From NCBI GenBank assembly GCA_030374805.1, contig JARGSG010000013.1, forward strand, positions 186,001 to 250,000: a DNA stretch of 64,000 nt, in the 5' to 3' direction. How positions within the stretch are numbered: position 1 is the first letter of the stretch; each line of letters begins with the position of its first letter. Made by a program: the position numbers and the translations under genes. This document shows positions 1-9,062 of this stretch, piece by piece. The notes below the pieces were generated by a model. It ran no database searches, was not told the DNA's origin, and saw nothing but the letters and a program-made list of their open reading frames with translations. The stretch is from Gracilaria gracilis. Taxonomy: Eukaryota > Rhodophyta > Florideophyceae > Gracilariales > Gracilariaceae.

Positions 1-317
1 GCCATAGTTGTTGCATTTAAAGTAGACGCCGTGGGAGTTGATTTGACCAGTGTCAGTTTCGACGACGATAATAAACGTTTTGTGTCTGAAGCTAATTAGA
101 AGCCGCAAACTAATACGTTACGTCCGAGGACATAAATTGGAATCCATTCTATGATACAACGAAATTGGCGAGGAGCAAATTAGGGGTCAGTTTATAGAAA
201 AAAAAAGGTAAGGAAAATGTAACGAGGACAATGAAAACGCGGACATGTAATGAACGGATATATGCTTTGTGAGATATCGTGTACAGTTTGATGCTCTGCT
301 GACGGTATGAACTGAGT
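1..317. other. spacer, no gene seen
   Basis: This AT-leaning stretch lies downstream of the minus-strand LURP-one-like gene and probably holds its 3' untranslated region. There is no convincing ORF, RNA gene or repeat. Confidence 0.5.
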
Positions 318-1385
318 TCAGTGGGAGAAAAACCGCTTGAGGAAACGGCGCTTCAACGAACCAGTAATCTTATGATCGGTGTAGTATTGTTGAAGAGACA
401 GCGTTAGCATTGTGAGCAGAGCAACGTTATGTCCGGGCGTGACATGCAATTCGTAGCCCATCTTGGAAGACAAGCGATGACCCGAAGCCACAACGGCACC
501 ACTACGAACGTTGAGCATTTGAAAAGTGTTGACAGTAGCCATGGATGTACTGAACGTGTTGAGCTTCAAGTTGGCGTCGATGCTCATAAAGAACTGTTTC
601 TTATTATGACCGTTTCCAACATGCAGGGAGTGACCCGCGCTCTTCTTGATGACGGTGGCGACGGGCTCCTTGGTGACGCCATCGACAACCTGCACGTAGA
701 ACGGAAGACGAAAAGCAAACGTCTTCAACTTGTAGACGAGCTGTTCGTCGCCATCAAACAAACACACAGTGCCCGTAGCTCGCGATCCCTTGTGCAGGAT
801 TCGGAACAAGCGGCGACGCGAGCCGACCTCGGTGACTTCAAAGTCGGAGCCCTTCTTGCTCTCGATGCGCAGCCGAACGGGCCTCTTGAACGAGAAGCGC
901 AGAAACATATCCGGCGCGATGGCGGTGTTGCCGCGCTTGAGCGCATTATGCGCGCCCGACGCACCCGCGGACGCGGCGGTGGCGGCGTCGCCAGCAGAGC
1001 TGGCAGCGGAGACGGTGAGAGCGGAGGGCGGCAAGCGCGACGAGTGCGGCATCGAAGGCGGGCGCGCGGGAACAGTGGCGGCGGCACGGCTGCGGCGCGC
1101 GGGTTCGAACAGCTGGCGTAAACTACGCGCCGACCAGACGCTGTGGCGGCGAGCGCGGCGCATGACGCAAGCGCGGGCGGTGGCGCCGGCGCGTTGCGAC
1201 AGCGCGCGGCACGTTGGGTGGCGGAAGATGCGCGTCCACCGGCCGCGCCGTTGCGTCTGCTGCTCGCGCGCGCGAGAGGCCGCGCCGCGTGGCAGCCGAT
1301 TCGCGCATGCGCACGCGCGCGGAAAGCGGAAGCAAGCGGCAGCAATGGCGCCGCCACGCGCGCGCCGTACACACGTGGCGGGCAC
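318..1385 (-). CDS. LURP-one-related / tubby C-terminal-like domain protein
   Basis: The ORF has 355 codons. Residues about 160-340 form a beta-rich domain of the LURP-one-related (LOR)/tubby-like type. An RLRIESKKGSDFEV strand is followed by RRLFRIL, FDGDEQLVYKLK, the FYVQVVDG segment and a closing hydrophobic helix GHNVALLTMLTLSLQQYY, where this fold has its central helix. Plant LOR proteins take part in defence and membrane-linked signalling, and related scramblases share the fold; the role here is unknown. Residues 1-150 are Arg/Ala-rich, lie in very GC-rich DNA and may be partly untranslated. Alternative starts are Met75 (1163) and Met160 (908). A 24-bp motif shared with another gene of the window lies 55 bp upstream of the longest start. 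Overlapping plus-strand frames here are composition shadows. Confidence 0.7.
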   Translation of the reverse strand: MPATCVRRARGGAIAAACFRFPRACACANRLPRGAASRAREQQTQRRGRWTRIFRHPTCRALSQRAGATARACVMRRARRHSVWSARSLRQLFEPARRSRAAATVPARPPSMPHSSRLPPSALTVSAASSAGDAATAASAGASGAHNALKRGNTAIAPDMFLRFSFKRPVRLRIESKKGSDFEVTEVGSRRRLFRILHKGSRATGTVCLFDGDEQLVYKLKTFAFRLPFYVQVVDGVTKEPVATVIKKSAGHSLHVGNGHNKKQFFMSIDANLKLNTFSTSMATVNTFQMLNVRSGAVVASGHRLSSKMGYELHVTPGHNVALLTMLTLSLQQYYTDHKITGSLKRRFLKRFFSH

Positions 1386-1439
1386 ACACGTGGCGGGTAC
1401 ACACGTGTCACACGGAAGCGCTCACCAGCGCGGCGATTC

Positions 1440-1463
1440 AGGCGCGGTCTAAACAAGCGTGAA
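1440..1463 (-). promoter_or_regulatory. shared upstream motif, copy 1
   Basis: Read on the minus strand, this contains TTCACGCTTGTTTAGAC followed by CGCGCCT. The same 24 bases with one C/T change stand at 12562-12585, upstream of the methyltransferase-fold gene and in the same orientation to its gene. GCGTTCACGCG lies just 5' of both copies. It is a candidate cis-regulatory or core promoter element for the LURP-one-like gene. Confidence 0.5.
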
Positions 1464-1564
1464 TGATCGCGTGAACGCCCATCTACGGCCATTGATTGGC
1501 TTAGACGGCTTGGGGCATCAACGCCCGTGAACGCCCCGACGCAATTTCTTAAAGGCCCCGGAGC

Positions 1565-1570
1565 TATAAG
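1565..1570 (+). promoter_or_regulatory. possible TATA box
   Basis: TATAAG lies in the context GAGCTATAAGCAGAACC, about 75 bp before the longest start of the plus-strand ORF at 1641. It is a weak match judged by position only. Confidence 0.25.
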
Positions 1571-1640
1571 CAGAACCCCTACCCCAACCGGATTGTTGCA
1601 CTTGGTGATTTTCCCACCAATCGTTTAAATTCAAAGAGAG

Positions 1641-3614
1641 GTGTTGGCCCCACGGACCCGGATGCGCTTTAAGGTAAAGCTCGTGCATTTTAGACAACTG
1701 CACGCTACATTTCGACGGCAGTATACTCTCCTCTCACGTTCTTGCGCTCCCCCAACGCTCCAAACTGCGCTCCTTGTTACACTCAACCCTAAATTCTGCA
1801 ACTTCACCCTCTCGTATATTTGCCTTAACATCTTCTTTGTGGCTGCCGTTTCGCCTTTCATTCACTTGGCTACAATAAAAAAGAAAAGCAGCAATGCCAT
1901 TGCACCCGCTTTAGCCGTCGACGGTGTTCCCGACGTTCGAGTCTCCCGCCGGAGTCCTATGAGGAAAACCAACACCTCTAAACCTTCATCAGCAAACCCC
2001 GCATCTGCAGTTCACCCAAGACCATGTCGCGTCTCGCCCCGTCGTTCCGGCGCCAGTCCTGCCCGAGATAATAAGGGTGCTTCATCGCTAATTCAAGCGG
2101 CTACAGGAAGCTCTCCTGTACTAGCTGTTCCCCTTCGCCGCAGTCCCAGGAAGCACTCCACGTCGACAGGAAGCCACTCCTGTTATGGTTTGTCTTCCGA
2201 TAAGGGCTTAATACCAGTTACGTCATGTGCCGCCAAGCCGCGCAGTTCTAATGCTCTCGGATCTTCTTCGGCCGTCACCGTTTCGCCCTACAACGACCAA
2301 AAGTTCAAAGAGACTCGGATTCGATATATGTATTCGTTTCTCTTGAAAAAAAGGGTAGAGGTCTTGAAGAAAATCTGTAAGCCGTTCAAAGTCGTTGTGC
2401 ATAATCGAAAGCACGGACAGCTCGTGGCCGGAATTATACTCTTTCTCCACCTTAAGAGTTTGGATGGAGTCAGTATTAGGGACTGCATCTCCTTGAATGA
2501 CGAACTCGGGCCTTTTTTTACATGGGAGGATGAATGTATCGCAATGCGTGCTGCGTTAACGGAGTTGCCTGAAGTTGGAGATTTCGTGAACATGCTTCAC
2601 AAAAATGACCGCAAAGGGATCGAAAAACAACTACAACATTATCAGCGAGCAGGTCAGGAAGAGTCTGGATTTCCTCTTACCCAGGAGGATCCGTCGGGTC
2701 ACAAGGACCCGCCATTGAGCTTGAATGAGTTTGCAAGGCTCATGATTATTCTGCGAGATGACGAACAGGCGAAAAACGCCCTGGCCAACGCGTACGGTAA
2801 AACGCTTTCCAAATCGGAGCTGGACTACAAGGTGAATCGCCAATCATACTGGTTAGTCGTCGCCAACAGGTTCAACGATAGGCATGTTAACTCCAGTCAC
2901 AGCTTCGCAGGGAAATTGGATGGCGTTGACTCGAATCGAAGACCTCTCTGCTACCGAAGTGCAACAGTACTTAAAAAGCAATTCGACGGTATTCGCCAGT
3001 TTACTACTATTGTAAGGGCAAATTGGTCAAAGTCTGGCCAAAATGACCCAACCAATATCACCTCGTTTATGGATAGAACGGCTGGGGGAGACCTAACCGC
3101 TGAATCAAAGCGTGCTTATGTGTTTTGTATTGTGTCAGGATTGGGAACTGAAAACGAGGCTGACCACCTACTTGTTACGGCTTCAAAGCTTATTGAGGAG
3201 GACGATGGTGGAGTTGAGGAAGGTCTACTCGGAGGTATAGAGGGCAATGCAGCGTTTGGCCATAGAGGTTCGAGTGCAAGAACGAGTGGGAGCAAGAAAG
3301 AACTTTGCGATATATCGAAGGAGATGAATCGATCCAACAATATCTCCGAAGCGAATCAAGAATTAATGAAAGAGCACTTGGCGCTAGAGCGAAAGAAAAT
3401 AGAGGGGCCAAAGAAGTCTTTTGAAGAGCGGGATATGGAGGAGTTCGAGAAAGTTGTTAAGCTTTCTTCCATGCTTGTGCAGAGCTCTGACGCACTAAAG
3501 AGAGCTCGTGACCTACATGACAAGGAAATCGTCGCATCCTTGGAACAAACGCATACAAGGCTGTTGAAGAAGTTCAAGTGTATGACTGAAGAGGAAAGCA
3601 AAGATGCATCTTAA
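1641..3614 (+). CDS. protein of unknown function, Ser/Pro-rich head, coiled-coil tail
   Basis: The ORF has 657 codons and I do not recognise the family with confidence. Residues about 1-75 come from AT-poor leader-like DNA and may be untranslated; Met107 (MRKTNTSKPSS) is a possible start. Residues about 107-220 are basic and rich in Ser, Pro and Arg (SPRR-type motifs, as in DNA-binding tails). Residues about 225-490 form the conserved-looking core, with ISLNDELGPFFTWEDE, a helical segment LNEFARLMIILRDDEQAKNAL, SYWLVVANRFNDRHV and a basic QFDGIRQFTTIVRANW segment. Residues about 560-657 are charged and predicted coiled coil (ERKKIEGPKKSFEERDMEEFEK). The helix around LARLMIILRDDEQA recalls DNA-binding partner ORFs of some eukaryotic DNA transposons, which is inference only. 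The Harbinger transposase on the same strand lies 4 kb away, with host fragments between them. Confidence 0.55.
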   Translation: MLAPRTRMRFKVKLVHFRQLHATFRRQYTLLSRSCAPPTLQTALLVTLNPKFCNFTLSYICLNIFFVAAVSPFIHLATIKKKSSNAIAPALAVDGVPDVRVSRRSPMRKTNTSKPSSANPASAVHPRPCRVSPRRSGASPARDNKGASSLIQAATGSSPVLAVPLRRSPRKHSTSTGSHSCYGLSSDKGLIPVTSCAAKPRSSNALGSSSAVTVSPYNDQKFKETRIRYMYSFLLKKRVEVLKKICKPFKVVVHNRKHGQLVAGIILFLHLKSLDGVSIRDCISLNDELGPFFTWEDECIAMRAALTELPEVGDFVNMLHKNDRKGIEKQLQHYQRAGQEESGFPLTQEDPSGHKDPPLSLNEFARLMIILRDDEQAKNALANAYGKTLSKSELDYKVNRQSYWLVVANRFNDRHVNSSHSFAGKLDGVDSNRRPLCYRSATVLKKQFDGIRQFTTIVRANWSKSGQNDPTNITSFMDRTAGGDLTAESKRAYVFCIVSGLGTENEADHLLVTASKLIEEDDGGVEEGLLGGIEGNAAFGHRGSSARTSGSKKELCDISKEMNRSNNISEANQELMKEHLALERKKIEGPKKSFEERDMEEFEKVVKLSSMLVQSSDALKRARDLHDKEIVASLEQTHTRLLKKFKCMTEEESKDAS

Positions 3615-3747
3615 CACTTTCATGGTTTTCTCTTGTACATCTTCGATTGCCGTGCTTCATCGCCCTTTCGTGGTGGGACTACCGATCATATTGCCTCCTT
3701 TAGCGTTTACGATTTCTACTGCTACACGTGCTTGTTTATTTGTGGTT

Positions 3748-5773
3748 TTACGTTTTCTTTCTTAAAGATGTATTGTCTCCGTTCCAACTGTTTCCTCTTT
3801 CTCCTCTGTGCTCCCCTTTCTCTCCATCCAATGCAGGGTCTTCTGACATCTTCTGTTTGTCCAGTTTAGGAGAATCAACTTCACCGTTGCATACAGAGTC
3901 AATCAGAATGCCTTCTTCTTTCTTGACATCAGTTTCTCTCGATTTTGTCACCACGGTTATCACCAGCTCCATTTGCTGAGCTCCCATCTGGGTTCGTCAG
4001 AGATGAGAAGGTGAGTTTATGCGACCCGTTTTGAAGGTCATCACTTTTTTTGTCTCCTCTCAAGCTATTAACACCGTTTTCTCGTTCGTGGTATTGACCA
4101 GCAATCTCTTGGTATGCAGAAGAAAGTCTTTGCAATCCTCTGGTTTGAAATCGGACGCCATCCTTTCTGGTTTCCAACACTATAAACTGTTTCTTACCAC
4201 GAATAAGCTTCTCCTCCTTGCGAGTGAGTCGGAAAATGTAGCCCAGATTATCCTTTCGCTCGAGCTTGAGTGAGTCATTCTTCAATCCAGAAATAGAGTT
4301 CATGCATTTCTGATACTCAGTATCTATGTCACCAAGGATATTATCTTGTTGTTCTCGCAGTTCTTGGAGGTCAGGATGAACGGAGGAGCTGAGCACAAAC
4401 TCCCCGTTTTCAATTTGCTCCAGATCGATAGTGGTTTCCACTAATGCCTCGAAGTTGGCCAGTTCCGATACCAGTTTTCGAAGAGGATCAGAAAAACGCT
4501 CCTTCAACAATGTGTTTCGATCATCACTAATAAGGTCATCACATAGGAACGGAAGACGAATAGAGCATTGATAGAGCCGAACGACATCCTGCAGAGAGGC
4601 CTTAGCACCTTGGGTCTTTGTAAACCGTGTACAAAAGACGTTCAAATCCGGTAATTTGTTTATGTGGTCGTCAAGAATCGCTTCCCGACGACGTTGATTG
4701 CGTAGAAACGCATCGACGATGTTCAATCGTTCATTGATAGCATCGACATCCTGCAGGGGTTGAGAAAGCCATCTACGCAACAAACGAGAACCCATAGCGC
4801 TCTTTGTCTTCTTCATGAGTCCAAATAAACTGGCTCTGTGACCACCATCGCCCGGATAAGGGAGTATATTGAGAGCCCGAATGGCAGCATTGTCAAGATG
4901 CATATACGCGGACGTGGTAAGTTGTTTCATCTTGACCTTACCCTCTCGACTGGTATCTCTTAACAGACCAGTGTATTCAATGATGGCACTGATGGCCGAT
5001 ACAACTACTGGCGTATCTAAGAAGTTGGAAAAAATATGCTTTGAACCGACGAGTTTCTCCAAATCCGATGGCACATCTGCTGGATTGAATGAACGTTTCT
5101 TAAGAGAGGTGCTTGCAACGCCGCATTTCGTGAGCACATCGTGGAACTTAGCCATCTCAAAATCAGAAGCGTCCGAGTCACAAAATAGTGTCTCTCTTGC
5201 ATTTGTCGCGACGATGATTGTCTCCAGGTTTGAGAAGGAATCATCTTCCATGACATGCACTACAGAAAGCGAAGAAGAGGCCTCATCCCATGAGCATACG
5301 CCCATAAGCCGCTGCCCTTTCTGTCTGACGATTCGAATGCTGATGACAGATCCATCATCCAAGGTAGCGCTTCGAGAATCGCCCAACCATGACTCCAAAG
5401 AAGAAAGATTACCCGGCGAAGCATCCATTCTAGAGACAATACGACCATCTGTACGAACGCCCCATACATGTATCTTGAGACCATTCTGTAAGGCTATTGA
5501 GGCAAGTGTACGAGCGGTGCGTACGTCGAAATGTAAAGTGGGGAGAGGCGGTGATGCTGGAAGATCTGATGGGGTATGAAAATCATTTGGGAGGAACCGT
5601 GCCGCTCGTTGGGTATGGATGGGGCCGTGCACGGGATATTGGTTGTTCCGGTGCTCGAAGAGAGCTAGCGTGGATTCAGACCTTAAGGCGGAACTTGCTG
5701 CGCGGGCGAAGCGGTTGAGTGTGGCGGAAGAATCCAGGTGAAGGGCAGCGGCCGTGGGGTTGTCGGCGGTCAT
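3748..5773 (-). pseudogene. MSH2: MSH2-like mismatch repair protein, ATPase domain missing
   Basis: The frame from Met at 5773 to the stop at 3929 (614 residues) aligns by eye with MSH2 domains I-IV. Anchors in order are LALFEHRNNQYPVHG (mismatch-binding domain), DASPGNLSSLESWLG (MSH2 has ASPGNLSQFE), DSFSNLETIIV, YMHLDNAAIRALNIL, MGSRLLRRWLSQPL, DAINERLNIVDAFL, LPDLNVFCTRFTK (lever) and the clamp segment TIDLEQIENGEFVL to LTRKEEKLIRGKKQF. The frame ends just after LQRLSSAYQEIAGQYHER. A possible second exon (QQMELVITVV, after a CAG acceptor near 3976, open to 3748) resembles the next MSH2 segment but then diverges. No Walker A GPNMGGKST or later ATPase sequence appears anywhere in the window. 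MSH2 is normally about 930 residues and pairs with MSH6 or MSH3, so this copy could not hydrolyse ATP. It is most likely a truncated duplicate. Confidence 0.8.
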
Positions 5774-6430
5774 GTCGGATGTAGAGATTTGAGAGAGTGA
5801 GATGTCACAAACACACAAAACCCACACTAGCTGATCAACATAACCTGCATTTCGAAGTATTCTGCACAAGTTGTCGTATATGTACCCATCATCTTCAGTA
5901 TACCACCACCCCACGCACAACCCCGATCCTGCAATAGCATGTTGGATGGCCCCTAGTACACTAGACACAAAACGTTTGAGAGCATGGGTAAGAAAAATAG
6001 TCTTGCTTCCTTGTCCTTGTGCAGATATCAACCCATCACCATTCTCATTCCTTCTTTCAGATGGTATGTAGTTGCGTACAAGAGTTTGAAAGAAAGCTTC
6101 AGTCTCACTTGCCTCCCAGGCCTTGCGAGCTGCGATATCCAAAATTAAGTCATGTAGCTGCACATACACTGAACCACCGATTCTCTTCTTTTGCACAACC
6201 GAAACATCACCAAACGATTCTACCACACTCCTGGTTGCTCGTATTGTATCCAAGTTCCACAGCTTTTGCAACATCTCTACTGGCACAGATTGCTGCTATT
6301 GAAGCACGCAAAGGGCACGAAACCAGTATCTAAACTTTCCCTGTCCATTCCGGTTTTCAAGCACTTCAATAGATAAATCCACAATCTTTGTTAATGTACC
6401 ATAGTCCTCTACCTCCTACACCACCGCAAT
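5774..6430 (-). pseudogene. NB-ARC (STAND/APAF-1-like) ATPase fragment, fused in frame to MSH2
   Basis: The segment is the ARC and winged-helix part of an NB-ARC ATPase followed by its helical domain. SVPVEMLQKLWNLD matches the PxxxLxxLW pattern at the start of the winged helix, SVYVQLHDLILDIA matches the LHDL motif, and DDGYIYDNLCRILRNAGYVDQL matches the helical motif seen before WD40 repeats in APAF-1-like proteins. Codons upstream of 6286 still read as the same family (TKIVDLSIEVLE, FRALCVLQ) but are crossed by in-frame stops near 6310 and 6400. The Walker A/B core and any sensor repeats are absent. The frame stays open into the MSH2 start Met at 5773, so a fused product is formally possible. 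The only start in the open frame above the next Met is GTG at 6286. Confidence 0.7.
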
Positions 6431-6439
6431 GCACTCCAC

Positions 6440-6997
6440 GCTCTGACCTATTTACTCCGGACAACTCGAATACGGTAGCCTCCAATAATGAGATGACTTG
6501 ATCTGCCATTGCTTCCGCAGAAATTATTCTGCAGTCCATGTGACACGCAAGGAAGCGAAGGGCTCGGCGAGCAGCACTTGATTTTCCTGCTCGCAGGTGA
6601 GTCTCAAATTCCTTAGCCACAGTTTCAACGAGCCGTTTCCCAAGTTCTTGAGTAACGGCTCGCTTCCGCATGTCAAAAGCCCAGTCACTGTAGCGTAGAA
6701 AGTTGACTTAATGGGTAGCGCAACCGCGCAGCGGGATATGCTATGAACGACGAACTTCACAGCATGCGGATTGGTTCGCATCCTTGTGCAAGACGCGCTG
6801 CACATACTCTCAATATCTCGAGAAATGGCACCAAGATCATCGCCGCCAATAGACTTGTCTGCTAACTTTGCGTAAGCATTGAGTGTGTCAAGACGTTCTT
6901 CTTCTTCGGGCGTTTCAAGGTCCGTTGGACTGAACTAATGACCTGACCGAGGCGGGGCTTTCTTGGGCTGGATGGCTCCACTGCTGCTCTGGTCCAT
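6440..6997 (-). pseudogene. NCBP1: nuclear cap-binding protein CBP80/NCBP1, N-terminal fragment
   Basis: The segment matches the first MIF4G helices of the 80-kDa cap-binding subunit. It runs from Met at 6997 (MDQSSSGAIQPKKAPPRSG), through DLGAISRDIES and VHSISRCAVALPIKSTFYATVTGLL, to KRLVETVAKEFETHLRAG and RALRFLACHMDCRIISAEAMADQV. Human NCBP1 has ICKVGEKS, LPEKLTIYTTLVGLLN and VRFLSDLVNCHVIAAPSMV at the same places. Only about 180 of about 790 residues are present. One in-frame TAG follows RSGH near 6935, and a one-base frameshift occurs after TVTGLL near 6668. CBP80 normally binds capped nuclear RNA with CBP20. It continues directly into the NB-ARC fragment on the same strand. Confidence 0.7.
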
Positions 6998-7150
6998 TGG
7001 GAAAGGGCATTGAACCAAGAGACACGAACTCTCTACAATGATATCTGAAATATCGTGCCGATCGCAAAGAAAAGAAGAGAGTTTCCGACGCGTGTCCCTC
7101 AACCGAAACTCTAGTAAAGATTTCCACGAACTTGAACCCAAGAAAGTACC

Positions 7151-7157
7151 CTTTATA
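7151..7157 (-). promoter_or_regulatory. possible TATA box of the CBP80 fragment
   Basis: The minus strand reads GAGTATAAAGGGTAC about 155 bp upstream of the Met codon at 6997. It may be the promoter that belonged to the cap-binding gene. Confidence 0.35.
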
Positions 7158-7159
7158 CT

Positions 7160-7709
7160 CTTTTGTTCATCGACTTGAACCAGCTACCCTCAAGCGGCTC
7201 CACATATCCTACCTTCGGTAAATGTCTTCATCGTCTACCCAACGGCAAAGATGTAGACATGTGGAGTTATCAAGGTGGATCTATGCTGGCGGTCTACTTC
7301 GATGCCCCGTACACGTTTCAAAAAGAGCTTCTAAAACCGCTTTGCACATCGACAACAAGAAAACTGCGTTCGTTCGTTTGTTGTACCCTTGGTAGTCGTC
7401 GTCAGACGGCATAGAAACCAGCACTGCGTCGCATCGCCTGCGCCGTCTTTTCCTGCGTCGTCGGAGGGAGGGGGGGTCGCCGCGTGCGTCGTCAGCGGGG
7501 CGCCGTCGGCGGGAGCGCAAGCGGCGCCCCTGCGCACCCGCTATGATATCGTTTACAAGGCATTGTGTAGCCACCCCTCTACTCACGGTTCGCCATTTGA
7601 TGTTGTTGCACGAAACATCTTGATACCGTCGCTTCTTGCGGATCGTCGACAACTGCCGCTTGCTACCGCCTCACCCTGAGTAGAAACAATTGCAACCGCT
7701 TCATGCAAG
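7160..7709. other. spacer with GC-rich stretch
   Basis: Between the CBP80 remnant and the Harbinger transposase lie a short plus frame at 7163-7414 with no recognisable family and a GC-rich block (7413-7545) that gives shadow frames on both strands. A transposon terminal inverted repeat would be expected here, but I could not find one by eye. Confidence 0.4.
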
Positions 7710-8969
7710 ATGACATCGGTTTTCGTTTCCCTGCAATTGGACGAGCTTAATCGGTCTTCTGTCTTACGAAAATCAGGTCTACGAATCCAAAAGGTTTTGG
7801 AAAAGAGTTCATCCTCTACGAAGTCCCACAGATCCCCGCGGGAGACGCGCAGAAATGTTACCTTTGAATCGATAACTGATTTTCTCAGCGATTCCGCATT
7901 CAGACGAGACTACCGCATGACGCGCCCATCGTTCTACAAACTGGTGGCAATGGTTCAGCCGTTATTGAAGAAAAGCGACGAAATGGGAGAGCGATCTGGG
8001 AGACCTACTTTATCAGTTGCTACACGGCTCGGTATCACATTGAGTCGCCTTGCTGGCGGATCAATGGATACAATCCATCAACTATTTCGGACCCAACGTT
8101 CTACGGTCTACTACGTGTTTTTGCAGACTTGCGTTGCGTTATCCCACGTCTTGAAGCTCCCAGGTATATCTGACAAACACGAAGATTTGGCAGAGCTTTC
8201 GAAGGGCTTTAAAACATCCAGATCGTTTGTTAGTCCACTTACTGGTTGCATTGGGGCTATTGATGGCATAACAATAAAAATAAAGCCCCCACGAAGAAAC
8301 GCCGCTAAATATTGGTGCAGGAAAGGCTACTACGCTATTCCTGTTCAAGCCGTTGTGGATTATGCAGGTCGTTTCTTGTTTGCTTCCGCGAAATGTGTGG
8401 GGTCTACGCATGATTCGTTGGCATATGCTGCCTCTAAGCTGTCACAATTTTTGGGTGGGCAAGACTTGCCGACCGAATTCTGGTTAGTGGGCGACGAGGC
8501 CTATGTTTGTACTGACAATTTGATAACCCCAATTCCTGCATCACAGGTGTGTTTTGGGTATGAGAAAGCGTTTAACTACTTTTTATCCTCTTTGCGCGTG
8601 CACGTGGAGCAGGCATTCGGTCGGTTGGTAACGAGGTGGAGGATTCTTCAAAGCCGACTTAACTATTCTGTTAGCCTCAACGCAAGCATAATTGTGTTAT
8701 GCATGAAGTTGCAGAATTTTTGCATCGACGAGGGCGACAAGAAGGGGCGTTGGTTTGCCCCTGCTGAACGTCAAGCGTTGGAAAAGGACGTACGGGAATG
8801 GTACACCGCTTCCAAGGAGGGTTTAATTGATATGGCAAATGCTTCTCAGGAAGAAGGTCCGCAACCGGAGAGTATACGCTCGACAAGGAAGCGGAACGAA
8901 ATGGTGAATATTATTCGCAGCCGCAACTTGCAACGCCCTGGGTTGAGGGGCGTACCAGAGCCGCTTTGA
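7710..8969 (+). CDS. PIF/Harbinger (HARBI1-type) transposase
   Basis: The uninterrupted 419-codon frame has a DDE_Tnp_4 (HARBI1-like) domain. A helical N-terminal region (FRRDYRMTRPSFYKLVAMV, then RLGITLSRLAGGS and a helix-turn-helix around STVYYVFLQTC) leads into the catalytic core. The likely triad is D185 (GCIGAIDGITIK), D262 (WLVGDEAY) and E300 (RVHVEQAFGRL). The C-terminal helix LNASIIVLCMKLQNFCID is also typical. The length fits the family (350-450 residues). Autonomous PIF/Harbinger elements usually also carry a Myb/SANT-like partner ORF; none is adjacent, unless the unknown plus-strand ORF at 1641-3614 plays that role. No inverted ends or 3-bp target duplication could be confirmed by eye. 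The gene appears to have landed in or beside a kinase gene whose 5' half is missing. Confidence 0.85.
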   Translation: MTSVFVSLQLDELNRSSVLRKSGLRIQKVLEKSSSSTKSHRSPRETRRNVTFESITDFLSDSAFRRDYRMTRPSFYKLVAMVQPLLKKSDEMGERSGRPTLSVATRLGITLSRLAGGSMDTIHQLFRTQRSTVYYVFLQTCVALSHVLKLPGISDKHEDLAELSKGFKTSRSFVSPLTGCIGAIDGITIKIKPPRRNAAKYWCRKGYYAIPVQAVVDYAGRFLFASAKCVGSTHDSLAYAASKLSQFLGGQDLPTEFWLVGDEAYVCTDNLITPIPASQVCFGYEKAFNYFLSSLRVHVEQAFGRLVTRWRILQSRLNYSVSLNASIIVLCMKLQNFCIDEGDKKGRWFAPAERQALEKDVREWYTASKEGLIDMANASQEEGPQPESIRSTRKRNEMVNIIRSRNLQRPGLRGVPEPL

Positions 8970-9062
8970 TGTGTGTGTGGTAAATCAAATACTGCGTTGT
9001 GGAGCAATAGCAGCTGTCTCAACTTGTAGCAATACGACGTGTTTCGTATCTGATCTTCTCTC

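Noticed and set aside
429-1466. Overlapping plus and minus ORFs in the GC-rich head of the LURP-one-like gene
   Set aside because: High GC removes stop codons in all frames; the proteins are low-complexity Arg/Ala with no family.
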